NCBI GenBank assembly: GCA_012274445.1
Contig: JAAROD010000004.1
Coordinates: forward strand, 2,108,001 to 2,172,000
Reading direction: 5' to 3'
Origin: Sclerotiophoma versabilis
Taxonomy: Eukaryota; Ascomycota; Dothideomycetes; Pleosporales; Didymellaceae
Length of the DNA: 64,000 nt
Shown here one piece after another: positions 11,470 through 23,161 of the stretch. A program made the position numbers and the translations under genes. Below the pieces are notes generated by a model. That model saw only the letters and a program-made list of their open reading frames with translations. It made no database searches and was not told where the DNA came from. Positions within the stretch are counted from its first letter, which is position 1; every line of letters starts with the position of its first letter.

Positions 11470-13379
11470 GCGGCAGAGAGTCATGACTTGCGATGACAAA
11501 CAAGCCAAACGGCTAGGAATTCGAATCACAAAAGCGGCGACGCTGAGCGTGGCACCCACCAAGCGAGAACGCTGCAGCACCCCAAGGGCAAAAGAGCAAT
11601 ATTCAAATCTGCCAATCTCAGCCAACACACAAGATCTCTTCACGTGTTTACTGAGTAACGTGCAGCCGGCCCTCCAAGCGCATGCATGGCCTGGTCATTT
11701 TCGATTGTCGCCGCCACACGAAAGCTAATCTCAGTAAACAAAATGAGAGTCGATCACCGACCGCGCCACAAGCGTACAGCATCTAATCTCATCTCATCTC
11801 AATGATCGACGTGTTGCTCATCACTGCAGAGCCACTGTTCATCTCGTTTGCCAGACCGGAGATTACGTCTCTTCGATAGCGAACATGATTTCCACATGCA
11901 TGCAATCTTCCGACCTGCAGACGCGTTGTTTAATCCACCCGACCAACTGCACTACAGCAGCTTGGTGCACGTGCATCTGGTTGGTCCAACAATTCTGATT
12001 GCACCAGCTGCGAATTTATCGGACCCCGATCATTGCTGGAAACAATGCGTGCGTGCGTGCAAGGTGCTACCTTACGCTACACTACCACAGGACGCTTGGC
12101 GCCGTCTGATTGCGCATGCCATCTCGGGATCATGCACAGCACCGGACAGCAGTATAACAAGCTAGTCGTGTTTCTTAGCTATGTTTTTATCCGTCTGGTT
12201 GGATCTCCTGCCATGCCACATGTCTTACTTGAAAGGGCTAGGATGCCAGAAGGGCACGCAAGTCAACTGCCGAGTTAGTAAATTTCAATTACGTTCGAAG
12301 CACTATATATTGCAGACGCTTATTAGATTGATAAATTGTCCCTGAACATCCTGCTTGTGTTGTACTTTCACTGTTATCAAAACCAATCTGTATCAAGGAC
12401 ACTCGTCGTACTGCGAGTCAGATGCTCCAATGAGGCATTCCTCATCCACACTTTTACACGGGATCTTCTTCACTTCGCCTCTCTTCACTCCCTGCGCCAG
12501 GGCTTGCAATTATAAGAGATACTATCCCACCAGCCTAACAACCTCGGCCTCCTCCAAGCAAGGGCCATCGTAGCGCTCTTTGAATTTTTTGGCCTTCGTT
12601 ATCGAACCGCATATTTCTTACCGGTCGACCACTTCAGATCTGGCATGTATCGAGTCTGCATAAAATCATTAAACGCTGTCTTGACGGTCTCGTCAATATC
12701 AACCAACAGGCTCTTATACCCTGTAAGGAGCGCCTTTTTCTCCGAATCGAATATCCGTTCCAAGTTCCCAGGGTAGATGGTGTCTTTTGCGCTAGCGTGG
12801 GGTTGCTCAAGGCACGGTAACTTTTCGGCATGCCCCCGAATAAGATGCGGTAATTTAAACAGCAGGATTCGTAGTCAAAGGGGTCTGATATCAATACTGT
12901 TAAATTCGGCTGCAACCTGTTCTCTGAATAATGGTGATCTAGTAACTCACGCTCTTCATACTATGCATCAATGTCCACATCGTAGTCGTGCTACATCTCA
13001 GCAGTTCTGCTGGGAAATCTCAAAGCCTTGAAGTGCGCGGTTAGTTGGATGAAATCGCTGGCGCCGTCCTCATCCACATCAGAAGTATCTATCTTGAGAC
13101 AGAACTCTTCGAGTGTGTTGGAGTAGAAAGAGAAGGTTGGTCAAAAAGACAGGAGAGATGTTATAGGGACGTGTCCTGGCATCGCTGGTAGTATAAAAGA
13201 GTCTGACTAGATGTAGGTAGACTATAAAAAGACAACCCAAATGATGTAGTTTTGGAAAATAATACATTAGTTCCAAGTTGCTTAATCGCAATGTGTTCAA
13301 TTTCAGCGTATGAGGTACGCTTCTGGTATGGACGGGCTCCGTGTCTCAAAATATGTGCTGGTTACACAAGCGGCTATAT
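11470..13379. other. stretch without a recognised gene
   Basis: About 1.9 kb between the GMF stop and the chitin deacetylase stop. No family is recognised. On the minus strand at about 12599-13349 there are frames with coding-like composition interrupted by stops and a frame change (see findings). TATAAA-like strings occur near 13190 and 13230. Confidence 0.5.
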
Positions 13380-14820
13380 CTACAATAGAAGTACAACAAG
13401 AGCAGACATAAGAGTAGCTGAGACTGCGTAGGGAAGTTTACCTGCGATGTGCACGGCGCTGGTCGCTGAGCTTGTAGTCTGTTCGGGCGCAGCACTGCCA
13501 GAAGTGCTGTTGGACCCTCCAGGCGAGCCGGCAGCCGAGGTTGGGGTAGATGATCCGCTGCTGACGGACGATGAACTGGTCTGCATTAAAGTCAGTGCAA
13601 TATCCAATGAGGGAACGGTCCTATGAGTACTTTTGACGAAGTAGATATTGTGCTTACTGGGTCGGAATAGTTTCCTGTGCGGTCGGCAGAATCGCCGAAC
13701 TGGCGGTACCAGTTTTGCTCTGGATCACCGAGACACTCACCCACAGTGACTGCTTTGTAGCCGAGTTGAGTCAGTGTCGAGAGCATATACTCAGTGAGGT
13801 TGTTGGCAGTCTGCTCGATGATATCGTGTGAGATAGCAAGCCACTCGTTCTTCTCTGGGGTAGCGCCGTCCTTGGTTATGATAGTCTTGAACCTGTCCTT
13901 TGAGTTTTGAATCTTAGTCGCGTTAACTTGCTGGTAGTCATCGGTGTCGACGTCGAAGTAGATGAGGTGATACCCAAGGTCACTCATATCTTTTTGACAG
14001 GCTGCCTCACAGCTGGAGAAGGGTGGGCGCAAGTAGGTCGGGATCTTTCCGACAATGTTATTAAGTGCGATCTCAAGATTCCAGATCTGATTTCTGCGAT
14101 CCTCCGCCGAGATCTTTTCCAAGTCTAGATGCGTCCAGGTATGCGAAGCAATCTGGTGACCTTCTGTGTTCATACGCTTGATTGTGTTGATATGTTCTTC
14201 GGTCGTGTCAATCTGTCCCTTGTTGATATTGTTACCGGTAATGAAGAACGTTGCCTTCGCATTGTAGCTCTTGAACAGGTCAAGTATATTATTGGTGAAG
14301 TCCTTTTGTGGTCCATCGTCATAGGTGAGTGCAACAGTACCGGGTTTCTTGCAATTGAAGACCTTTGTTCCTCCGTAAGGGACAGATCCCAGTTTCGGGC
14401 GTGGGATTGATGATGTATTCATTCCGTCAGGATGTTTATTCTCTGGACAAGCAGGGCCATACTTGTAGTTGCATCCAGGAGAATAGCAATGGTTGGGGCT
14501 GGTACCACAGTCTATACATGTCAGCACTGACATCAATTCTCATTGAGTATGTACATACAGCCGCTAATCGAGCAGCATTTGTCTTGAGGACAGGATCCAA
14601 TCCCTTCACCACATTCGCGGTCATCCTTGCGTGCTTCCAGGACTGACTTGCTGTGGACCTCAGCACCAAAAAAACCTCCAGATTTGAGGCTAGCGACTAA
14701 GCTCTCCGCCCTTCGATCGAGGACATCGAGGCCTATGAGTTTAGGCACCCCAGTGCTGCCATGGGCATTTGTAAACGGCGCAAGTGCCGCAGCGACAACG
14801 ATGGTCTTAAAAAAGAGCAT
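13380..14820 (-). CDS. chitin deacetylase (CE4) with chitin-binding domain, GPI-type
   Basis: Extracellular wall enzyme removing acetyl groups from chitin to give chitosan, which in plant-associated fungi also reduces recognition by plant chitinases. Three exons. A signal peptide (MLFFKTIVVAAALAPFTNA) is followed by one hevein-type chitin-binding module: CGEGIGSCPQDKCCSISGYC, completed across intron 1 (the tyrosine codon is rebuilt), then GTSPNHCYSPGCN and YGPAC. The NodB domain shows the metal and catalytic motifs TYDDGP, SHTWTH, RPPFSS, DVDTDD and AISHDI. After intron 2 comes a Ser/Thr/Gly-rich linker and a hydrophobic tail without charged residues (YAVSATLMSALVVLLL), the pattern of a GPI-anchor signal. 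The start is the first ATG of the signal peptide. Confidence 0.93.
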
Positions 14821-17088
14821 AGTGGCTGATTTTGGTCTTCTAGGATAGGCAAGGTCCAGATTTAATATCCAGGAGGTAACGAGCAGATGATGGCTGTGAG
14901 CAAACAGCCGGCTACAATATAAACGACAGGATTGTGCGGTTGTAACGACTGTTATCCCACAAAAAGAGGATGTATTGCGGCTCGAAGACAAGAAAGGAGA
15001 GCAAGAAGAAGACGGTTTTCGCAACAGCCGCAAGACATGATAAGTTTAAGAGTCAGAAGGATCGGCCCTTGCAAAGCAATACGGAACTCTCATCCTTCTC
15101 GTCCTGGCCAAGACAGAAATTCGCAATAGAAAATTGCAAGGCATCCCACCGGTCACCCCAGAAAGTTAAGGCTGAGACGGGCGAGGCTGGTTGGCAAGAC
15201 TTCAACTTCGCTTGTCGTGGCGCCAAAAATCCTCAGGGTGGCTGTAAGGCGTGCAATTGGTAGGCGGGATCTTAGTCGAGGGCGCAGCATCCACACCAGG
15301 CAGTTGCCAAGCTGCAACACTCCACCGTAAGCTCGACGGTGGAAATGCTCCGGACAGCAAAGCGTTACAGATTTGGTCTTGTCGGGAGTTAAGACATCTA
15401 TTTTTCCGTGAAGTCCAATGGTATCTAGATGATTTGCCAACTCAAGATCACCAAGTGGGCGTGCTGATATGCTGTATGTCGTATTCTTACTGGTTCATAT
15501 GACATGGAAAGTTCCACTGCTTGAACCCTCAACGAGTTCTAGATACTGGTGGATCCTAGCAACCCTAATGGTCAACAAGGCTGATGTAGGATGCTGTCAC
15601 GGCTGCTAGGCTCAATCCGGATGCGCCGACATGACCAATGAATGTACCTTTTCTGCCATTGGTTGGTTCGTTCCATTCGAGTCCCTGCCTAGCCTTTGCG
15701 CGCACACGACGTATACCGAGGTTGGGTGTAAACAACTTCAAAGTCGACCGCAAATAGTTGTTGATGCGAAGATGCTTGAGACGTAGGAGTAGGCGCGGTG
15801 CTTGCACGACACATATTGGGAGAATGTTGAACATCTGTGGCAAACGTATGCACGTGCATGCCTCCAACCCCCATGCGTAGGACAGGTGCATGAAGTGGAC
15901 GATGCAATTCGACTGAGCCGCCTGCTGCACGACAGTCAATTTTGCGCACAGATCATTCGCAGAGGTGCGTGCTGCATGCCTAAAACAGGATAGATCAAAC
16001 CCCAAGACCTGGGCGAAGACGGCAGTATCACCGTTTTGACCTCATTGTGACAACTTATAATAGCTACACCCTGATGCATGACTGCTACAAGATTTCTCTA
16101 CACAAAACCAACCCAACCTGTGAGTGACCCATCGCTGTGCATTGATTTCCTTCGTCAAGGCAAACCTGCGAACACGATTGGCACGCTGCCGCCTTCGTTT
16201 GGCCCCTAGGGTCGTCGGTCCCGTCTTTGAACTCACATGTGTAAGGATTTCAACTGTTCTCACCACCTTCGATTAGCGCAGCATCTGCAGTCTCGCTTTT
16301 CAACGTCCTACTGCCTAATGAAGCAGGTGGTTATTGCCAGAGCGGCATGTCGAACTAGTTCCCGAAAGTCGCGGATAAGCTTTGGAGCCAAGGCAGGTTC
16401 AGCTCTAACTGCACGCCTTATACAATATCGGCCTTACGGGAAGCCTCATGTATTTCTCCTACAGACTATTGTGCCTGGCCTGCCTACTTGCAACATCGTC
16501 CTATGCGGATCTCATCACGCAACGCATGTTTGAATTGGGCAAACCATAGTGCCTTCATACTCGGTCCAGCAATGAGCAATGAGGAGGGTCATTCTGGATT
16601 GTATGGTTGTTTGACTGTCCCGTCGTGGGGACCTTCCCGCTCATCAGGGTGTGTTGACGCTCCGATTCTTAAAAACTATGGCCCCTACTCGCCACCATCT
16701 CTGATGAAGGCCTTGCTTCGTTACTATTCCTCGCCCTGCTGCACACATTTTAGTTATGCAACTTGACTGAGAGTCCAGCCTCTGGTTGCTCGCACCTCAC
16801 TCTAGAGCAGCAACAGTTCATCAGGACTGTGTAGTATACTATTTACTACAAGTTAGTTTCATAGGTATATAGGTACCTTACTTATATAATGTTTTTGTTA
16901 TTGTAAATATGTGACAATTTTATAGCTACAAGTAGAGTGTCTAACCCTATTTCAAGTGCGTTTTGGCTACACATCTCTATTTGTGGTACTTCTAGAACCA
17001 TAAATCATAACACTATAGGTAAGGTGTTTGTGACAAGCTCGAAGTTGAAGGCTGTGACACTGTGTGCACCGTCTTTACTTTCTATCCT
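14821..17088. other. stretch without a recognised gene
   Basis: About 2.3 kb. The first few hundred bases are the promoter of the chitin deacetylase. Several 80-145-codon frames exist but none shows family motifs or convincing splicing. From about 16810 to 17000 the DNA is markedly AT-rich with TATA/TACT runs and lies just downstream of the next minus-strand gene. Confidence 0.5.
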
Positions 17089-17571
17089 CTACCCAGCAAT
17101 CCACACAGCTGAAAACAACGTCACAATGGATCCACAAATAGCCAACATCATCGGCCCTGCCCTAATTCCCACGGGCAACCCTTCGGTCGTGAACTGAGCA
17201 ACCACCCCCATGGTGAAGTTCTTCTCCGCCTCCTTCAACGCAATCTCGGTCCAATTACCACACGCTGTATTCAGGACAGTATCCGCAGTCAGCTGCGGTA
17301 ACTTGGCGATAGCAGCATCCATCATACGTGCATTGTAGATGGTGCCTGTACTGGATTTCTGGAGCAAGACGGTGCGATAGGTGCCATTAGCACCGATGGT
17401 CGACATATTGGCTGTGCGCTCATAGTCGAGACAGAGGTCTGCTTGAGAAGGTATGGGGGAGACTTGTCGGACTTGGACTTGAGCGATGGATGGTTTCGGG
17501 CCGGGTACGGCAGCCGCGAGCTGGAAGAGGACGAGGAACCAAAGGATGTTTGTGAGGGCGGAGGAGAGCAT
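17089..17571 (-). CDS. small secreted or membrane-anchored protein, unknown
   Basis: Not recognised. A 160-residue single-exon product starts with a clear signal peptide (MLSSALTNILWFLVLFQLAAAVPG). It carries four N-glycosylation sequons (NMST, NGT, NWT, NFT), two cysteines in the ectodomain (LCLDYE, TACGNW) and a C-terminal hydrophobic helix (PMMLAICGSIVTLFSAVWIAG). A GPI signal or a type I membrane anchor would both fit. The open frame extends 46 codons upstream, but the ATG at 17571 puts the signal peptide at the N-terminus. It sits on the same strand as the SAT4-type membrane protein to its right, with 650 bp between them. No adjacent gene indicates a role. Confidence 0.6.
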   Translation of the reverse strand: MLSSALTNILWFLVLFQLAAAVPGPKPSIAQVQVRQVSPIPSQADLCLDYERTANMSTIGANGTYRTVLLQKSSTGTIYNARMMDAAIAKLPQLTADTVLNTACGNWTEIALKEAEKNFTMGVVAQFTTEGLPVGIRAGPMMLAICGSIVTLFSAVWIAG

Positions 17572-18220
17572 GTTGGCTGATTTCTCCGAATACCAGATAG
17601 GGTAGTAGGTATGAGCAAGTGTACCAGCACTTGATGTTAGATAAAAGAAGGACGGCTTTGGAAGCGACTGCGTTTGCCCCAGGCAATGAGGACAAAGGAA
17701 GGCGAACACAAAGGAACAAGGAAATCAGGCCACAGCTTAGAACTATATGAGGCTGACACAGACTGGAGCGTCCATGCCCATGCTGCGCTGCGACGTGGAA
17801 TGCTGTATGTGGGGATTTTGAACCTGTATGTGTCTCAAATCACATGGTGCATTAAGCGCCCTGCTATTGCGCGCTGGGCATAGCTGCGCGACGATGTGGG
17901 CTCTAAAGAGAGACCGCTTCGTAATATCGCCTTCGCCAGCACCAATAGATATATTGAAGGCCGCTTCTGGCTTCTCAGTGGTTGCACAGAAACATGAGGG
18001 CGAAGGATGGCGCGGCGGTGGGGTGAGGAGAGAAAGCAACAGTGAGGGCGAGGCCGCGCTGGTGCGGAAAGATTGCCATCCGCGCACAGACGTTTCAGGA
18101 TCGAACAGCTGCGAACTGCTGCGGGATGGCAGATGTCAACCTGTCAACACATCACGATTTTCAAGCAAGGGCTATCAAGAAAGCTTTTCAGTAAACATCA
18201 TTCAGCTCTATTCGTGGTAT
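17572..18220. other. intergenic
   Basis: About 650 bp between two minus-strand genes. I see no gene or repeat; it should contain the promoter of the small secreted protein and the 3' UTR of the SAT4-type gene. Confidence 0.5.
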
Positions 18221-19451
18221 TTAGAGCATGCGTGTTGCTGGAGCGTCTTGCTCGTTGATCGTCAAGGCTGGTGTTTTTCCTGGGCTTGCATTTTCTCCGA
18301 AGTCATTATAATAGTATGACTTTTGCTCGCCGCTGGGCAACTTCGTCAAACCCTCCTGACTAGCTGTGCTTTTGAGTGAAGTAGGTCGGCCCATCTCGAA
18401 GTCCTGTACTCGGTCCTGATGTGTGATGTGAACTTCCTTCGTAACAAAAATAGCATTCCAGTTGGCAACAACAGTAGGCCAGAAGATGGGCATCGATGCG
18501 CACACGATGGCGAAATCGACCTCCAGACATGAAATGATAAGGACCTCAGGGTACCAGAATGTAAAATCGAAGCTTTTGATAGTCTCGGAGCTGTGCTTGA
18601 ACGTACTCCACAAGCGAAGGATGGACATCAACACAACCAGCGATCCTATCGTGAACAGTCCAGTCATTGCCAGTATCTGCTTCTTCCTGAGCCCTGGCCT
18701 GAAGTACTCGGTGAGTGGAATTAGGAAGATGACGACATCAAAGAACATATTGGTGCCCGCAAATGTGAACAGCGTCATTCTTGCTTCATTCATCGTTCGG
18801 TAGCCAAAGCCATAGCACTTTGAATTGGCCGTGCGGTGCCAGAACCCGGAGACTGGAAGGCAAGGAAACCAAGCTAGGAAGGAGAAAGCGAGTCCCCAGC
18901 CCGCTACAGTGACTAGTAGGACCATAGTGATGTAACGGAGGGTCCCTTGACGGAAAAGTCGGAGGTATTGCAGCAGCAATGAGATTTTGATGAGGGCAGT
19001 GGTTGTGTGGTAGGCCGCGTTGGTAACGTAAAGGTGTTTCATCAAAGTCGGAAGGGTGTTTATTATGTAGACAAGATGATGACCAAAGCCATACTTGATG
19101 CCTAGAATATCATTAGCTCAATTCAAGTCTGTATGTATAGGGTGTCTCACCTCCGAGGAACGCTATCACAGAAACCAAGTTGACTATCGCTGCTAAGAAG
19201 ACGAAGAGGTCATCCCACCAGGGCTCACGCACGACTCTCAGGCGTGTGTGAAGACGGAAGCCCACTGCTACCCAACTAAGAAGCTACGTTTGTCAATTTA
19301 CGCTCTGCACTTGCATTAACGTGCAGCAACCTACGTGAAAGGTGATCGTGACTCCATACATCGTTCCAGGATGATTCGCGATCGGTCTTGCGCCATTGGG
19401 ATCCGGGTAGGCCTTCAGCATCTCGCCGATGGTGGCACTGAGCTGATCCAT
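18221..19451 (-). CDS. SAT4/fungal rhodopsin-domain integral membrane protein
   Basis: Seven-helix membrane protein of the large fungal SAT4 (rhodopsin-like) family. Its members lack the retinal lysine of true rhodopsins, and most have no defined function. Three exons. Intron 1 joins TMYGVTITFH to LLSWVAVGFRLHTRLRV, and intron 2 joins VIAFLGG to IKYGFGHH. Family marks are WWDDLFVFLA after the first helices, GFGHH, the cysteine-containing loop FPCLPVSGFWHRTANSKC, and the last helices ending in FWYPEVLIISCLEVDFAIVCASMPIFWP. A cytosolic tail of about 70 residues follows. The start used (ATG at 19451, MDQLSATIG) precedes the first helix; an upstream in-frame ATG at 19517 would add 22 residues. 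Confidence 0.85.
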
Positions 19452-21275
19452 CGTAATGGTCGTCTCGAAAAGTACTGCTGTGAGTGTCGAGAAGTCCAAG
19501 TTCCGAGGAGTCTTCAATCACTAGAATGCAGGCTGGCCGAAAACTTCCAGGGTGGAAAACATTCGGTACAGAGCACGAACAAGGACGGCCGAATCTCTCA
19601 GCCTCGTGGCCCAGAGGCCGTTCTATCCTCAAGTTGATGTACCACATGGCACAGGTGGATACTCTCACAGACTAAGGCCTACATGACTCGGGTGAACTGC
19701 GTAGGAGGACATGGGGCATCCTCGAGAGATCTTGCTGAGATGCTTCACTTTTCCAGGATCGACTGGTAGCGAGGCATGGTGAGCCTGTAGAACATGTATG
19801 AAAGTTCGGTCGCTGGCTCGATTGGTATGTAGCCCGTTCATTAGATAGCGACCTGCTACCCCAAAATGAGAAGCGCGTGTGGCGACGGACCGATCTGCGG
19901 TATGGTGCGACAATGCGTTCTGGGATGCTTCTAAGATGTTGTCGGGCGATTGGGGGCCTAGGTTTTCCAGGCGCGAGAACACGGGCTGTATCTACTACGA
20001 TCGAGTATCCCTGCTCTTAAGCTCCACCTACAAATCTTATGCCGGGTCCACAGTATGCACAATTGATCAGCACAAGAGGATTAAACCTCGCAGCAGTTAG
20101 CATTGGCAGCTACAACTTGCACATCATGTAAAGATTGTCAAGTTGTTGTTCTCAATTTGCTTCGGAGAAAGCCAAGAGGCGTTGCTGGTGGCTGCCGTTC
20201 GGTGCCATGTGTCAAACGCTTCGCTAAACCTTGTTGTTGAGGCTAAAAAAGACGGCTGTTTTAGGCAGGTACCCCTGGATCTGGCCGACGGCTGACTTGC
20301 TTGCGGGAACACCGAAAAAGCTGGAGGCTGATCTCTGGAAAAAGTTTTTCCGAAAGCACATGTGAGAGATCAGGTGAAGTTTCGTGGTGTTGATTTCGCT
20401 GTCTCACAATGCAAATGCAGTCACATGAGGGCGCGCGGTGAAATGATGTCAGGGTAACCTAAATATTTTCCTTTGTTCTTTCACACTACCATTCTCTCAT
20501 CGTGCGCGCGTCTACTTCTCTCCTGTGGTAAACCTTGCATGCCGTTGCGCGCAATCCTGGAGAGCTTCACATTTATCTCTGTTATCTGATGCACTGACAC
20601 GCAAGAACTGGTAGGTCCAACAAGAGAAAGTGCAACGCTGTGGACGACTCTGTTTCTGCCGGTATCCAGCGCTACTTCACGCGTCTTGTGGAGATGGGCT
20701 GCACCAATTCACCGCAGCTGCAGAATCGTGACGGACAGCGGCCCCACAACCCGTGGACTTTCCTTGACTTGCCTAGCGGTAATTTCTCCACGGTTATGGT
20801 GTGAATTGCGTGCAGCTGGAGATGATCTCCCAGAAATCCACAATCGAATCTACCAGCTAACCATCAGACGGTGCAAATCAACAAGCCTAATCATGCAAGG
20901 ATAAAGCTGGTTGTCAGAAGATATATTCGTATTGCCTGAAGCACGGAAGCATGCGTTCCACAACCAGGACGTGCAAGTCACGGTCACCGAGCGAACCAGC
21001 TTGTGAAGCATAGGAGTGTGCGGCACTATATGTCAGTCAAAGATTCTATACGATCACACTGGTGACATATGCAAGGAACATGTGCAAGGAGAAAAGCTTT
21101 CCTTCATATAATGTAAGCCACTGAGGCTCACGGCTGATCAGAGTATCTGTTATACCATGAGCGCCCACATCTACCAGCCCACCATCATCATCATGCCCTT
21201 TTTATACCACTAACGCCTCGAAATGCAGCAGAACGATCGCAACTACTATGGTTTCGACCGGAGTACAAACCTCAT
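19452..21275. other. stretch without a recognised gene
   Basis: About 1.8 kb holding the promoter of the SAT4-type gene and the 3' flank of NMD3. Pyrimidine-rich DNA lies near 20470-20530 and a perfect TTATCTGAT (GATA-type) string at 20582-20590. No gene is recognised. Confidence 0.5.
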
Positions 21276-22811
21276 CTAGTCCTTCATAGTCATGTCCTCG
21301 AAATCATCCAACAACTGCTCCATCGGAACCGCCAACCCCTCATCATCTTCTCCTTCATCCTCGGTCTCCATCGCTTCATCATCCCTCTGTTGTTGTTCCT
21401 GTTGTGCCTTATACAGAGCCATGGTGGCCCTAAGCTCGGGATCCTCCTCAACATCCTGCAAGAACATCTCGAAGTCACGCTCCATCTTCTCTTGATCCTG
21501 CTTGCGGGGTAGCATCTCGCTCTCCTCCCTGCCCATGCGCTTAACACGCCAGTTGCGCTTGTTCTTGTTCTTCTTGGCGCGCTGGTAGAACTTCTTCACT
21601 AGCACAACGTCGGGGATGGCGGATGAGTATTTGTTGCTCTGTTCAAGCACGTCGAAGACTTCGTTGTTGAAGTTTGTGTTGCTGAGCAAGTACCCCAATA
21701 CGCTGTCGCCCACGTGCAGAATCCCACCGAGATGTGTCCGGCAGTAGTATGTCTGGTCGTTTGAGCCCATGTCCGAGGCCCGCGCAATGGTCGCCTCAGC
21801 CAAGAAGTTCCGGCCGACTTGCTTCCCCAAAGGCTCAATGTCTAGCACAATAAACTCGGTAAGTTCTTGCACGTCGGCGAGTGGACGGAAGGGTGTGCGC
21901 CAGTACAGTTTCGTGTCGATGTCGGCGGTTTGGAGGGTTGAGGGGTCGAGAATTTGCACGGATGTGCCAATGCGCGAGCAGAGACCGAGGGGTGCAATAT
22001 TGCCAATCTTCTTAGCTAGAGGGATGGGCAGAACGACGAGATCGTCTTTGCAGATGGGCACGAGTTCGCAGGAGTATGAGAACTTGTAGTTCTTGGTCGA
22101 TGTGTGGATGTCGTGGGAGATGAGTTCTTGCGAGTCCTTGATGTTGACGGGCACGACTGCCTTCAGGAAGTCGCAGAAGGCTGTTGCGTGGTTGCGCTGT
22201 GCGAAGAAGAAATCGATGCCGTCGTGGACTTCCTTAATGTTGATGGTGTCCTTGTGTGCGCCGTGCTTCAGGATCAACTGTTCCAGGTACAAAAAGGTCC
22301 TCTTGTGTGGGACCTTCTGTCGCACCTGCACGCAGGCCCTCCAGGTGTTGTGTGTGTAACTCTTGGCGCAATCAGGGCACTGGTGATAGTTCTGCTTGAA
22401 CTCGACCTCGAACGTCTGCTGCATAATGGCGCCCTCGTTGATCTCCGACTGTGCTGTGATCTTGACCTTGATCCTTCTGCTATGGGGTTCCGTCCAGATG
22501 AAGCTGGCATCAATGATCCGCAGCTTGTTCAGTCCACGCAGTTTTCGCAAGCACAGAGCAAGCAGCTCGCGCGACTCGGGAGCAGCAACAACCCACGACG
22601 TAGGTGGTGAGAGCCAGCGATCGCAGTCGCGGCACATGAGCAGGATTGCCTCACGCTGGACACCGGTTGTGACATCGGTCTTGAGCTTGATACAGTCGTA
22701 GCAGAAGGCGCCGGATATTGTGCCGTCAACGGGCGCACCGCAGTCTGCGCAGAGAATCGTCGCTGCGTTCTTCTGCTGAGGCGCAAAGGCCATGCCGCCG
22801 TCAATCTCCAT
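21276..22811 (-). CDS. NMD3: 60S ribosomal export protein Nmd3
   Basis: Adaptor that binds the joining face of the nascent 60S subunit and recruits exportin Crm1 for nuclear export. Single exon, 511 residues, normal for the family. The N-terminal zinc-binding half shows paired cysteines: CADCGAP, CYDC, MCRDCDRWLSPP and HQCPDCAKSYTHNTWRACVQVRQK. The central part contains RTFLYLEQLILKHGAHKD and DGIDFFFAQRNHA, typical Nmd3 blocks. The C-terminus is acidic and hydrophobic (PMEQLLDDFEDMTM), consistent with a leucine-type nuclear export signal, preceded by a basic stretch KKNKNKRNWRVKRMGRE consistent with a nuclear localisation signal. Start: the first ATG, with a second ATG at residue 7. It shares a 350-bp divergent promoter with the RsfS-type gene. 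Confidence 0.97.
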   Translation of the reverse strand: MEIDGGMAFAPQQKNAATILCADCGAPVDGTISGAFCYDCIKLKTDVTTGVQREAILLMCRDCDRWLSPPTSWVVAAPESRELLALCLRKLRGLNKLRIIDASFIWTEPHSRRIKVKITAQSEINEGAIMQQTFEVEFKQNYHQCPDCAKSYTHNTWRACVQVRQKVPHKRTFLYLEQLILKHGAHKDTINIKEVHDGIDFFFAQRNHATAFCDFLKAVVPVNIKDSQELISHDIHTSTKNYKFSYSCELVPICKDDLVVLPIPLAKKIGNIAPLGLCSRIGTSVQILDPSTLQTADIDTKLYWRTPFRPLADVQELTEFIVLDIEPLGKQVGRNFLAEATIARASDMGSNDQTYYCRTHLGGILHVGDSVLGYLLSNTNFNNEVFDVLEQSNKYSSAIPDVVLVKKFYQRAKKNKNKRNWRVKRMGREESEMLPRKQDQEKMERDFEMFLQDVEEDPELRATMALYKAQQEQQQRDDEAMETEDEGEDDEGLAVPMEQLLDDFEDMTMKD

Positions 22812-23161
22812 GACTGTGGGTATCTCGGGGCGCAGCGAGCGTGTCTTTGTACTTGTGTCGAAAGAGAGGGCTTCTCCTTGTCGTCCTCGTGTCGTCGGGG
22901 GGGTAACGGATGCAGGCGACGTGGGGAGACTGCTCGTGTTAAATGTGAAGGGTCTTGGGGCAAATGTCTGCTTTCCAATGCAGCAGACCCCACCAACTTT
23001 TTTCGACCCGCTTCGGTGATGACTGGCGCCCCGCCGCTTCGATAAGGCTTTATCGCCACGTGCTCAGGCGCCTCGTCGGCGTTCTTGCAGGTCAGACGCC
23101 GAGAGTCCAAGAAGTCTCGTGTTCTTGCCATCAACGACTGTTACCTCCGTCAAGCGTCGAC
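22812..23161. promoter_or_regulatory. shared divergent promoter, NMD3 / RsfS protein
   Basis: 350 bp between the start codons of NMD3 and the RsfS-type gene. Both encode ribosome-assembly or translation functions (one cytosolic/nuclear, one mitochondrial), so co-regulation through this element is plausible. The RsfS frame is open upstream to 22955, but that part lacks a presequence-like start. Confidence 0.55.

Noticed and set aside
15565..16005. 146-codon minus-strand frame
   Set aside because: No motif, no membrane or signal pattern, and a competing frame looks equally good; treated as chance.
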